From Kamptonema formosum PCC 10802 (lineage in GTDB: Bacteria; Cyanobacteriota; Cyanobacteriia; Cyanobacteriales; Oscillatoriaceae), in the NCBI RefSeq assembly GCF_000332335.1, contig NZ_KB235948.1, positions 3,346,181 to 3,410,180 on the forward strand: DNA of 64,000 nt, written 5' to 3'. Each line of letters opens with the position of its first letter. The first letter of the stretch is position 1. The position numbers and the translations under genes were made by a program. The notes beneath the pieces were generated by a model. That model was not told the DNA's origin. It saw nothing but the letters and a program-made list of their open reading frames with translations, and did not search any database. Of this stretch, positions 19,174 through 27,311 are shown in pieces.

Positions 19174-19341
19174 GCGATCAACGCCTTACGGCATCAGAGG
19201 TAAGTAAGTCATGCAATAGCACTGTGTCCGAACAGCGAAGGCCCTACTGCTCAACGCCTTCCGGCATCAGAGGTTGCTCTGCTCTGCTCTGTACTGTGTT
19301 TAACGCTTTACGGCATTAAAGCTTAAGTGTAGCATAATGTG
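19174..19341 (-). CRISPR. Degenerate three-repeat mini-array upstream of the cas operon
   Basis: Three copies resembling the array repeat lie at about 19174-19209, 19247-19282 and 19306-19341, oriented like the main array. The first two are 73 bp apart, exactly one repeat plus a 37-nt spacer (19210-19246). The third is only 59 bp away, with a CTCTG-rich 23-nt gap. Core sequences are well kept in the first two: the second changes the GUAA loop to GGAA, still GNRA. The ends (TGTGTCCAG side) are lost in all three. It may be a decayed array or a crRNA-like regulatory RNA. Confidence 0.75.
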
Positions 19342-19615
19342 GAATCAGTTTTGTGCTGGCCTTTCTGGCAGCTGAACTCCAAGGGGCATGGAAGCGAACG
19401 CGCCCAAATGCCAAGTCGGTGCGAAACGTGCCATCTGCCGCCGGCAGAAAAAATCCGAACCGGCATTCCCCGTATTAATACTTACCTGCGGCATGTAGGG
19501 GCCGCCCCCCGTGGCCGCCCCCAGGCCAAACAGCCACCGGCAATTCCGCCCCGACAATGGCCAGGGGCTCGCATCTGGGACAGCACAGGGGTAAGAAACC
19601 GGGTTATGAATGCTG

Positions 19616-19679
19616 GTAGGGGCGGGTTTACAGACATCCTCGACTAGCAGCAGACATTTTGGGTGAGCCCCGCCCCTAC
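19616..19679. repeat. Inverted-repeat element with GTAGGGGCGGG ends
   Basis: GTAGGGGCGGGTTTA at the left is mirrored by GTGAGCCCCGCCCCTAC at the right, about 30 bp apart. The same unit, with TGAACCCGCCCCTA at its right end, is nested in the MITE at 54947-55117. Confidence 0.75.
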
Positions 19680-19833
19680 ATATATATGACACATGGCCTG
19701 TAGGGGCGGCCCCCCGTGGCCGCCCCCTGTGTCTGGCCCCCTCACGTTTTCTCCACAAACACTCTCTCACGGCGCAGTCCTCTTATGTCCACCGGCATCC
19801 ATTTTCCCTATTTGTAGAAGCGGGTTCAGCCGA

Positions 19834-19943
19834 TATAGCAGCAGTCATATTGGGCGCGGAAGTGGCCTAGGGAAAAAGGCGTAGGACAGGCGTCTCGCCT
19901 GTCCTCTTGATCTAATCCCCTAACTTAACTGGCTACTGCTATA
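19834..19943. mobile_element. MITE-like element, TATAGCAG family (110 bp)
   Basis: Begins TATAGCAGCAGTCATATTGG and ends CTACTGCTATA, with a central palindrome (AGGACAGGC arms). Ends match the copies at 49148, 54501, 54947 and 56194. It has no coding capacity and would need a transposase in trans. Confidence 0.8.
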
Positions 19944-20041
19944 TATCTGTGGCGAGCGCCAAAGATGGCCATCAACCCGCCCTTACTGCCAGAGACAGCC
20001 GGCGGACAGGATATCACCAGGCCAATAGCCGAATGCCGGTG

Positions 20042-20240
20042 GGGCTAAAGCCCAACTACAAACTTTTGGGCTAAAGCCCAACTACAAACTTTGGGCTGAA
20101 GCCCAACTACAAACTTTGGGCTGAAGCCCAACTACAAACTTTGGGCTGAAGCCCAACTACAAACTTTTGGGCTGAAGCCCAACTACAAACTTTGGGCTGA
20201 AGCCCAACTACAAACTTTGGGCTGAAGCCCAACTACAAAC
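20042..20240. repeat. Eight tandem 25-26 bp palindrome-bearing repeats
   Basis: Each unit reads GGGCTGAAGCCC or GGGCTAAAGCCC, a 5-bp stem hairpin, followed by AACTACAAACTTT. Eight copies run up to about 130 bp upstream of the exonuclease gene. A second block of the same family lies at 24024-24278, on the far side of the vWA gene. Confidence 0.95.
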
Positions 20241-20373
20241 CTTGCCATCGCCCCCTCCCCCCAGACACCGGCACCACCGGCAGTTGGCTACAGCCCCCTC
20301 AAATGAGATAATAAAAACCTTTATGCTGGAGACGAAACCGCACCTCCCCCCACCAAACACAGGAACTCACCCA

Positions 20374-21297
20374 ATGCCGTACCTAACAGCAGCCAGCGAC
20401 ATCAAATCCCTGATCGGAAAATTCGCTCAGCGCCAAACCCTCTGGGCGGACACAGAAGTCGCCGACTACAACACCAAAAAACCCAGACTCTCCCTCATTC
20501 AAGTCTCCGACGATCCCACAGACCTAACCGGCGCTCAAACCTACATCCTCGATGTCCTCGACCGGCCAGACTTAGCAGCAGCTTTCACTGACCAAATCAT
20601 GGCCAACCCAGACATCGAGAAAGTCTTCCACAACGCCAGCTACGATATCAAATTTCTGGGCAAAACCAAAGCCAAGAACGTCACCTGCACCTTAGAAATG
20701 GCAAAAAGAATCCCCTACTATCTCCTGCCATTACCCAACTTAAAGCTCAAAACCCTAGCCGAAAAACTCTGCAACTTCCCCAACCCCGACAAAGAAGAGC
20801 AGGGAAGCGACTGGGGAAAGCGCCCCCTCACCGAGAAACAGCTAAAATACGCCCACATGGACACAGTTTATCTGGCTCAGGCGCACAGGCGGCTGCTAGA
20901 ACTCATCAGCCGGTGCAGCCCCGACCCAGCCACCGAAAACTTAACCGCCCTAGCTCAACGATATCACGAAATCGCCGAGCAGTGGAAACTTCTTAATTCA
21001 GAAATCGAAGCCATCCAAGAGCGCATCAAAAAAGCCATGCAGGCGCAAAAAGTCACAGAAACCCCCCACTTCAAACTAGCCAGTTACGATCGGACAAGTG
21101 TCAAAACAGATTTTTCCGAACTCGCCAAGCTAGTCCTGACCACCGGCATTAAATTCGATTTTCCCGTAACCCTCACTCAAGCTCTCCAGAAAGACTTAGG
21201 AGAAGCCATCAGCCAACTCTCCGTGCAAGTCGAGAAAACACCCACTTGGCGGCTGACTGTCAAAGCCCAAGAAGCCGAAGTCGAGGAGGACTGGTGA
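20374..21297 (+). CDS. RNase D-like DEDDy 3'-5' exonuclease
   Basis: The 307-residue protein has a DEDDy exonuclease domain over about residues 1-190: motif I in WADTEVADYN, motif II in VFHNASYDIKFLG, and motif III in YAHMDTVYLAQ (the Tyr-x3-Asp form), so all four acidic residues and the Tyr are present. The C-terminal 110 residues are helical, have no HRDC signature, and carry charged Lys/Glu-rich segments. RNase D-type enzymes trim RNA 3' ends; the substrate of this cyanobacterial form is unknown. The ATG at 20374 with an upstream AGGA is preferred to a longer proline-rich open extension that overlaps the tandem-repeat side. Confidence 0.85.
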   Translation: MPYLTAASDIKSLIGKFAQRQTLWADTEVADYNTKKPRLSLIQVSDDPTDLTGAQTYILDVLDRPDLAAAFTDQIMANPDIEKVFHNASYDIKFLGKTKAKNVTCTLEMAKRIPYYLLPLPNLKLKTLAEKLCNFPNPDKEEQGSDWGKRPLTEKQLKYAHMDTVYLAQAHRRLLELISRCSPDPATENLTALAQRYHEIAEQWKLLNSEIEAIQERIKKAMQAQKVTETPHFKLASYDRTSVKTDFSELAKLVLTTGIKFDFPVTLTQALQKDLGEAISQLSVQVEKTPTWRLTVKAQEAEVEEDW

Positions 21298-21323
21298 GAG
21301 CCGGTGCAGAGATATTGGCCGTT

Positions 21324-21352
21324 CTAGTTCCCAGGCGGAGCCTGGGAACTAG
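21324..21352. terminator. Perfect 13-bp hairpin between convergent genes
   Basis: CTAGTTCCCAGGC and its complement enclose a GGA loop. It lies between the ends of the exonuclease and vWA genes, so it may act as a bidirectional terminator. It belongs to a dispersed family with related copies at 59183-59211 and 61510-61535. Confidence 0.7.
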
Positions 21353-21355
21353 AGA

Positions 21356-23899
21356 TTATGCCTCTTTTTTCGTGTAATACTCATTCTTAGCGTAGACGCT
21401 AATTATACACTCACCGGCATCAAAAAACATCCCCTCTCGCTCATCCTTAGAAAACTGCAAATTCGGATACCGGTCGCCAATCCCCTCAGCCGTCATCGCC
21501 TTAGCCTCCATCTCATCCGGGAAAAGCCCCGTCGCACCGATGTAGAACACCAGAGGAGAAACCTTCTCCTGATAGATTTTTTCTGCATAGCGCTCCAGTT
21601 TCTCTTTCCCAGCAGCCAAAGCTTCCACAAACTCGTCTCGCTTCACCCCCTCACCCTTCCACTTCGCCTGCAGCACCCGCCGCAAACTGTCCGCACCCAC
21701 TTTTGACAGGATACCCGCAACCGTGCCGGTTTCCCGAAGTCCGAGAAAGTCATCAAAAATCCGCCGCATCAGCTCATCAACTTTCGTGATCTTCATGCGG
21801 GATGACAAATCCTTGTGCCCGAAAATCAGGTCGCTATCCAGCGCCTGTTCAAAAGTCGGCTTTTCCACCTTCTCTCCCGTATCTTTATCGTAAGCCTCAT
21901 AAAGCCGGTCGAGGAACTTGTTCGCCGAGTAAAGTTTCCCCAAGTTGAGGATGTCCTTGCTGCCGATATCAATCTTGTAGCTCACCCGCGAATCAACGGT
22001 GCCGTTATTAATAGCCTCCTCTAAATCAGTATATTCCGTTGTTGTGGGAAAGTTGACATAGAGGTTCTTCGACAGGTAGTGCTGCTTCAACTCATCCAAC
22101 TGAGCAGGCGTGTAAATCTCCGACTCCTCTTTCAAGTGAGACGACACAATACTGGAGAGAATTTTAACTTCCGCCAGTTCCTCAAACACCCCTTCAAGAC
22201 TGCTGTAATGCCCCACAAAAGGCACCAGTGGCAAATTGTCAAGCTTGAGATCGCACTCCCCTCGGAAGTCAAAATCGCCGGCGGGCGCACCATCCTGTTC
22301 GAGGACGCCCTTTTCCTTCAGCAACTCAAACACTTTTTTGTTGCTGATTTTGACCTTGAGGTACTTAACATTGAGTTCGCCATCACTGACGATGGTATAA
22401 TTGTTGAAGCTCTCGGTGTCATTGAGCAGAACCCCCGCCACTTCCACTACCGGCGTTCCGCTATCTACCTGGACTAACTTCACTCGCCGGCGAACCAGCA
22501 TGTTGACAGTCGCCGTATTTTGATTGATGGAGAACGACCCCATATGAACATAATCTCCCGTATCCAAGGCTTCTATTTTCAGCGTGGGTTCGATAAGGTT
22601 GCCATCCTTATCTCGGACGCCGGGAATTCTTTTCAGCCCTGTTCGCTGATAGGTTTCCTGCAAATGCTTCAGGTTAATAATGATGCTGTCAGAATGTTCT
22701 TCTAATATCTGGATTAGCTCCAGCAGGGAAATATTGTCACTGACTTGAACGCCATCAAAGATTTCATGCTCTTGCAAGACAGCCGGTTCAAAAATTCCCC
22801 GCTCCAAGTCTTGCGCCAGCTCAGCCACTTGCGCATTAGTAAGCGCCTTGGCGTGTTTTTCTGTGAGGGTGGCGTCGAAGGTACTCGCCAGCGCGTACTT
22901 GGCAATATTCAGATTCCCCTCAGCCAGATTTGTCTTAGCAAAAGCAAACACTGACTCATCTGTCTGCGCCACAGTCACGTCTGTTAGTTGCTTGTACTGT
23001 TCCTCCGTTAGCTGTTGATATTTGTAGAATGTCCCGTCATCATCTGCGTTTAACCCGGCAATTTTTAGCGTTCCGGACGAGCCGTTTATTTTCTTGCCAC
23101 TCCTTGACACAAAAACCTGATAATCGTAATCTTTAATTAAGGGTTCCTCAATCGGTGGGGAGACTGAACTGCTCAGGAGTTTGGAGGTGCTGTAAAGGGA
23201 GTCGTAAACTTCCTTTATGGTGCCGGCTTGAATGCAATAGCCAGACAGGCTGTTGGCAATTTTGGAGAGCAGTTTAAAGTCGGCTGAGGAATAGGAGATA
23301 GTGTTGGCGAAGACATCCATGATTTTGAGTTCTTCGCAAATCTCCTCCAGCGCTGTTGCTTCTGAACGAGCGCTCGGATCGTTGGCATAGCCGTCACTGT
23401 GCAAAGTTATCGCCGTCAGCTCTCCCTTTTGGATGAGAGACTGAGCGAGTTTCATCGCTTGCGACATGCAGGTCCCCCCGGCAGCCTGTATTTTTTGAAC
23501 CTCTCCGATGGAGGGAGAGTTTGGTTTCATCACTTTCCCAATAGGAACTCGCTGGAAGTGACAGGTGACATCTCTCCGGGAAGAGTAAGAGATCAGGCTA
23601 ACCAGCAGCTGGCTGTTGCGATATTCATCCAGAGTCAAAAGCTTGACTATAGTGCCTTTTAATGCCAGGATGTCCTCAGACATTGACCCGGAACGGTCGA
23701 GGATGATGATGCTGTGAGCGACCGAGTTTTCTGGAAGGGCAACCGGCTTCCTTTCCAGAGGAATTCGCTCGGCGAGATAGAAGGACTTTTCCTGACCGGC
23801 AAAGTTGTATAGGGTGAATTTAGTGCGAGTGTTGGGAGCGTGTGGGCTGGTTAAATTCGGGGAGCTGGCTCGATGGGAGTGTAGGGATTTCCGTGCCAT
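21356..23899 (-). CDS. Large von Willebrand factor A domain protein
   Basis: The 847-residue protein carries one vWA domain at about residues 60-240 with an intact MIDAS: DRSGSMS, the Thr in AAGGTCMSQAM and the Asp in TLHSDGYAND. Such domains bind metal and mediate protein contacts. The remaining 600 residues are not a family I recognise; they are soluble, with no signal peptide or membrane span. The start at 23899 (MARKSLHS) has GGAGAGGAT upstream and is preferred over a hydrophobic upstream extension. It stands alone, convergent with the exonuclease gene. A link to phosphatase/kinase vWA triads is possible but the PP2C-kinase pair is 7 kb away. Confidence 0.88.
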   Translation of the reverse strand: MARKSLHSHRASSPNLTSPHAPNTRTKFTLYNFAGQEKSFYLAERIPLERKPVALPENSVAHSIIILDRSGSMSEDILALKGTIVKLLTLDEYRNSQLLVSLISYSSRRDVTCHFQRVPIGKVMKPNSPSIGEVQKIQAAGGTCMSQAMKLAQSLIQKGELTAITLHSDGYANDPSARSEATALEEICEELKIMDVFANTISYSSADFKLLSKIANSLSGYCIQAGTIKEVYDSLYSTSKLLSSSVSPPIEEPLIKDYDYQVFVSRSGKKINGSSGTLKIAGLNADDDGTFYKYQQLTEEQYKQLTDVTVAQTDESVFAFAKTNLAEGNLNIAKYALASTFDATLTEKHAKALTNAQVAELAQDLERGIFEPAVLQEHEIFDGVQVSDNISLLELIQILEEHSDSIIINLKHLQETYQRTGLKRIPGVRDKDGNLIEPTLKIEALDTGDYVHMGSFSINQNTATVNMLVRRRVKLVQVDSGTPVVEVAGVLLNDTESFNNYTIVSDGELNVKYLKVKISNKKVFELLKEKGVLEQDGAPAGDFDFRGECDLKLDNLPLVPFVGHYSSLEGVFEELAEVKILSSIVSSHLKEESEIYTPAQLDELKQHYLSKNLYVNFPTTTEYTDLEEAINNGTVDSRVSYKIDIGSKDILNLGKLYSANKFLDRLYEAYDKDTGEKVEKPTFEQALDSDLIFGHKDLSSRMKITKVDELMRRIFDDFLGLRETGTVAGILSKVGADSLRRVLQAKWKGEGVKRDEFVEALAAGKEKLERYAEKIYQEKVSPLVFYIGATGLFPDEMEAKAMTAEGIGDRYPNLQFSKDEREGMFFDAGECIISVYAKNEYYTKKEA

Positions 23900-24023
23900 A
23901 TTTATCCTCTCCAGGCTTACATATATTATTATAGCATTAGCAACTTTGAAAAGGGGGGATGGAGGGAAAAAAATAATCGCCCGACAGGCCAAGCCTGAAG
24001 TTGGCGGGGGTGCGAACCGGCAG

Positions 24024-24278
24024 GGTTAAAGCCCAACTACAAACCTTTGGGCTCAAGCCCAACTACAAACCTTTGGGCTCAAGTCCAACTACAAACCTTT
24101 GGGCTCAAGCCCAACTGCAAACCTTTGGGCTCAAGCCCAACTACAAACCTTTGGGCTAAAGCCCAACTGCAAACCTTTGGGCTCAAGCCCAACTGCAAAC
24201 CTTTGGGCTAAAGCCCAACTGCAAACCTTTGGGCTAAAGCCCAACTACAAACCTTTGGGCTCAAGCCCAACTACAAAC
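24024..24278. repeat. Ten tandem 26 bp palindrome-bearing repeats
   Basis: Units of the form GGGCTCAAGCCCAACTACAAACCTTT (some with GGGCTAAAGCCC or AACTGCAAAC) repeat ten times. The family is that of 20042-20240, with CCTTT instead of CTTT between units. An open frame across it is only a translation of the repeat. The stretch from here to 24537 shows no gene. Confidence 0.95.
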
Positions 24279-24537
24279 GGGGCAGTGGCCACCCCGCAGA
24301 GAGGGGGCAGTCCTTCGGCAAAGCCGGTGTTTGCCGGCGAAAGCCTTTGCCAATGTTTTGGAAGGCTCAATTTCAGATATGCTGGAAATTGGGTAAAGCT
24401 ATGCTGGTAGCGGCAGGACTTGGGCTGTGCCAGACGCCGGCATGGCTAGCGGCACCCGTAGGAATCAAAGACTGTAAGAGGGTGCATTCCTGTAGAAGGC
24501 TAAAAACCGGCATCGCCTATTCGTAAAAGATCCACCT

Positions 24538-25176
24538 ATGATAGCGATCAAAGCTTCTCTCGGTATAAGTTTTTTACTCAGCGGACTTTACCAAGTCCCG
24601 CTGCCTTCCGCATTGCTGTCAGAAACGCTGCGGGGGAATGAAATTTATTCTCTCTCCTCGAAGCTGATGGAGAAACCGCTGGGATATTCCCTGAGTGAAC
24701 GAATTTTAACACATCAGGGCGCACGACGGTCGAGGATTCTCGACAGTGAGTGCCGCAAAGAGCCGGTCGGAGTGGGGATACCGGGATTTCAGCCGGGGAC
24801 ACCTAGAAGTATGGTCCGCCGCATGTTCGGCGTGCCGAGCCGAATTCTCTCAGGCTATTGGCCAAATACCAGTGCGTTAGTCTATGAGTTAATACCAAAC
24901 CGGGTTAGCTTGGGCTTTTTATTTGACAAGGACTCGCAGAGGCTGCGCCAAACGGAGGCATCCTTTGCCGACTCGGTGGACTCCCGGCAGATCCTGGTGA
25001 CGCTCAATAGCATGTTAGGCTGCCGGATGAACGAGGAAATCAAGCGGGGGTTGCACCAGGTTCACCAGCGAGAGTCCAGCCAGTACACCTGGACTGTGGA
25101 GTCCCTCAAGGGTGTGATTGAGCGGGACGATCGCCAGCGGATCTATATCGGTATCTGGGAGGCGGACTTGCACTGA
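24538..25176 (+). CDS. Hypothetical exported protein with SmpA/BamE-like segment
   Basis: The 212-residue protein starts MIAIKASLGISFLLSGLYQV, a likely signal peptide or anchor. Residues about 85-135 (PGTPRSMVRRMFGVP, then PNTSALVYEL) resemble the small outer-membrane lipoprotein fold of SmpA/OmlA, where a short helix pair precedes a strand containing Tyr. The C-terminal half (LVTLNSMLGCRMNEEIKRGL, SYTW-like SQYTWTVESLKG) is not familiar. It is a single gene between two intergenic stretches. Function is not assigned. Confidence 0.7.
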   Translation: MIAIKASLGISFLLSGLYQVPLPSALLSETLRGNEIYSLSSKLMEKPLGYSLSERILTHQGARRSRILDSECRKEPVGVGIPGFQPGTPRSMVRRMFGVPSRILSGYWPNTSALVYELIPNRVSLGFLFDKDSQRLRQTEASFADSVDSRQILVTLNSMLGCRMNEEIKRGLHQVHQRESSQYTWTVESLKGVIERDDRQRIYIGIWEADLH

Positions 25177-25430
25177 TTTCGGTTGCAAGTGCCCGTCATG
25201 TTGAGCCCCTCACCGGCTCTGAGCTACCCGCTCTTTTCCCGGTTCCCATTGAGGGCTTTATCTCAAATCCGATGGACAGATAAAGAGCGTACACCCGGAT
25301 TTCATATTAGTATTGCGGGGCAGTAAGACTGACAGCGCCAGGGAATGGTGCCAAGGGATGAGGTGCTAGCCCTGGCCTTTAGGGCAAGTGGCGGGACAGG
25401 GCCGGTGGCAGCCCGTCTGTTCGCGACAAG

Positions 25431-26282
25431 CTACAGCCCTTTTTTCTCCGCTTGCTGTTGAGCCTTTTGACTATTTTGACGGTAGAGCTTCTGCCGGTCC
25501 TGAGCCATCTTGTGGCGGGGATGGCTGGGCGGTACTGCCACCATCAGATCTGCAGCCTGCTGCCACTTGGCAGCGATAGCCAGCCAATCAGCGCGAGATT
25601 TGGCGGTTTTGCCGGCGGTGGAAGCCTGCTGAGCCAGTCGCACCGCGTCTGCAAACTGGTCTGGCTTTGGGGAGGGCTCAGCCACAGGAGCCGGCTTTGG
25701 CGCTTCTATCGGGCTGCCGAGTTTCAGACCGAGAGTATTGGAGACAGCCAAGCCCAAAACCAGCAGTAACAAGCCCAAGCCGGCACCGCCCACCATAATG
25801 CCTCGCCAGAATTGGCGCTGCTCGCGGGCCAAATTCAAAGATGAAGTTGAAGAAGCCGACAGGGGCAGGGGTGCCTCGTCAGGTTTCGCGCTGAGGTTCT
25901 GGATATCTTCTGCCAGCCGCTGGATGATATTGGGTTTGGCCAGGGTGATTTCTTGGAACCAGAGCAGGTGTTTTTCTGGGTTGCGATTAATGTCTTCGAG
26001 CCAGAGTAACTGCTGTTCTCGGACCAGCCGGCTGTTGATCTTAACTCGACGAATATTGCGCGGTGCCAGTGACTCTAGAATCTGCCGGATGCGTTCGACC
26101 AAGGTAGATTGTTCCAGCTGTTCGGCCTTGTGAGCCTCGCACAGCAGCTGCAACACCCCATTATCCAAAACGGCTCGGGTCCTGACACCGCAGTGTGCGA
26201 GTTTTTCATTGAGGATTTGAATAATCGCCGCAACGCTTCCCTGGCGAGCCTGTCTGGCAATGTCATCGATGGAATTGGCCAT
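25431..26282 (-). CDS. Cyanobacterial hypothetical protein with one membrane span
   Basis: The 283-residue protein has a cytoplasmic N-terminal domain (about 1-155) rich in helices (ARQGSVAAIIQILNEKL, ERIRQILESL), one strong transmembrane segment (GIMVGGAGLGLLLLVLGLAV, about 168-187), a proline-rich linker and a helical C-terminal domain (DQFADAVRLAQQASTAGKTA, WLAIAAKWQQA). The pattern of N-terminal domain, single span and C-terminal WQ-containing repeat is seen in uncharacterised cyanobacterial proteins. No enzymatic motif is visible. Confidence 0.75.
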   Translation of the reverse strand: MANSIDDIARQARQGSVAAIIQILNEKLAHCGVRTRAVLDNGVLQLLCEAHKAEQLEQSTLVERIRQILESLAPRNIRRVKINSRLVREQQLLWLEDINRNPEKHLLWFQEITLAKPNIIQRLAEDIQNLSAKPDEAPLPLSASSTSSLNLAREQRQFWRGIMVGGAGLGLLLLVLGLAVSNTLGLKLGSPIEAPKPAPVAEPSPKPDQFADAVRLAQQASTAGKTAKSRADWLAIAAKWQQAADLMVAVPPSHPRHKMAQDRQKLYRQNSQKAQQQAEKKGL

Positions 26283-26661
26283 GTTTGGTTCAGCAGTTGA
26301 TAGATAGTTAAACCTGACTTGTTGATTTCACCGTTATATCTAGAGTATCTGGGTTTCTGCCCTCCAGTACCGGCTCAAAGATTCGGGCCCACTGCCCCCG
26401 GCACCCCGCTGTGGCCCCACTCCCCCCCCATCCCCAAAGCGGGCCCCGAGCCCCCCCAGACGCCCGCGCCCGCAGGGGACGGCAGAGGGGTTTTCCAGTT
26501 TCACTTGCGCCCGAGAGGCCAAAGCGCCCAAAGCGCTTTGCTGGAGTGCCGGTCCCGACTCGCCGTGCCGCTGCCATGCGGGTAAACTTGTTGCCCCGCA
26601 AGCAGGTTACAATGCAAACTGGTTGGTTTAAACAGCTAAAGGAAAACAGGGATATCGAAAA
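26283..26661. other. GC-rich intergenic region upstream of leuD
   Basis: A 379-bp stretch with C-runs and no supported gene lies between two divergently oriented genes, so it should hold the leuD promoter. No clear -35/-10 pair was found. Confidence 0.6.
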
Positions 26662-27216
26662 GTGGGCAGAGTCATTGCAGGCGCGATTTTTGTAGTGGAC
26701 GACAACATTGATACCGATCAGATCATCCCAGCAGAATACCTCACCCTAGTTCCCTCCAAGCCGGACGAGTACGAAAAACTGGGAAGCTACGCCCTAGTCG
26801 GCTTGCCAGACCGCTACGGCAAGTTTATCGCTGCCGGTGAAATGAAGACCCGCTACCCCATTATTGTGGCAGGGGAAAACTTCGGCTGCGGTTCGTCGCG
26901 GGAACACGCACCGATAGCCTTGGGGGCGTCAGGCGTACAGGCTGTTGTCGCCGGGTCCTACGCCCGCATCTTTTTCCGCAACTGCGCCGCCACCGGCGAA
27001 CTGTACCCCTGCGAAAGTGTGGGGCGGCTGTGCGACGAGTTCGCAACCGGTCAAGAGGTTACCATCGATCTGGAAAAAAATCAACTGATCAATCACAGCC
27101 TCGGCAAGACGTATGACCTCAAGCCCCTCGGAGAAGTGGGGCCGGTGATTGATGCCGGTGGCATTTTTGCCTACGCCCGCAGTACCGGCATGATTGCCAG
27201 CGCCAGTCCATCCTGA
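26662..27216 (+). CDS. leuD: 3-isopropylmalate dehydratase small subunit
   Basis: LeuD pairs with LeuC to isomerise 2- to 3-isopropylmalate in leucine synthesis. The 184-residue protein shows the swivel-domain signatures DDNIDTDQIIPAEYL (13-27) and GENFGCGSSREHAP (about 72-85), where the Ser-Ser-Arg contacts the substrate carboxylate. The start is GTG at 26662 with AGGGA upstream. leuC is not adjacent. The nearest downstream gene is convergent, so leuD is probably monocistronic. Confidence 0.95.
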   Translation: MGRVIAGAIFVVDDNIDTDQIIPAEYLTLVPSKPDEYEKLGSYALVGLPDRYGKFIAAGEMKTRYPIIVAGENFGCGSSREHAPIALGASGVQAVVAGSYARIFFRNCAATGELYPCESVGRLCDEFATGQEVTIDLEKNQLINHSLGKTYDLKPLGEVGPVIDAGGIFAYARSTGMIASASPS

Positions 27217-27311
27217 GCGGGTTCGTCAGGCACTCTGACGGCCATGTCACCGCTGCCAAGCCGGCCCGTCCTGTAGGGGAGCGCTCTGGTGTGGCTCCCC
27301 ACAGTGTTTAT

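Larger units (their letters stand above)
19342..20041. other. Repeat-rich intergenic region without a supported gene
   Basis: No open frame here resembles a protein. The region holds two direct copies of a GC-rich palindromic unit beginning GTAGGGG and ending GTGGCCGCCCC (about 19495-19521 and 19700-19726), an inverted-repeat element between them (19616-19679), and a MITE-like element (19834-19943). Confidence 0.8.

Noticed and set aside
24099-24410. 103-codon ORF over the tandem repeats
   Set aside because: It translates the 26-bp repeat and has no ribosome site.
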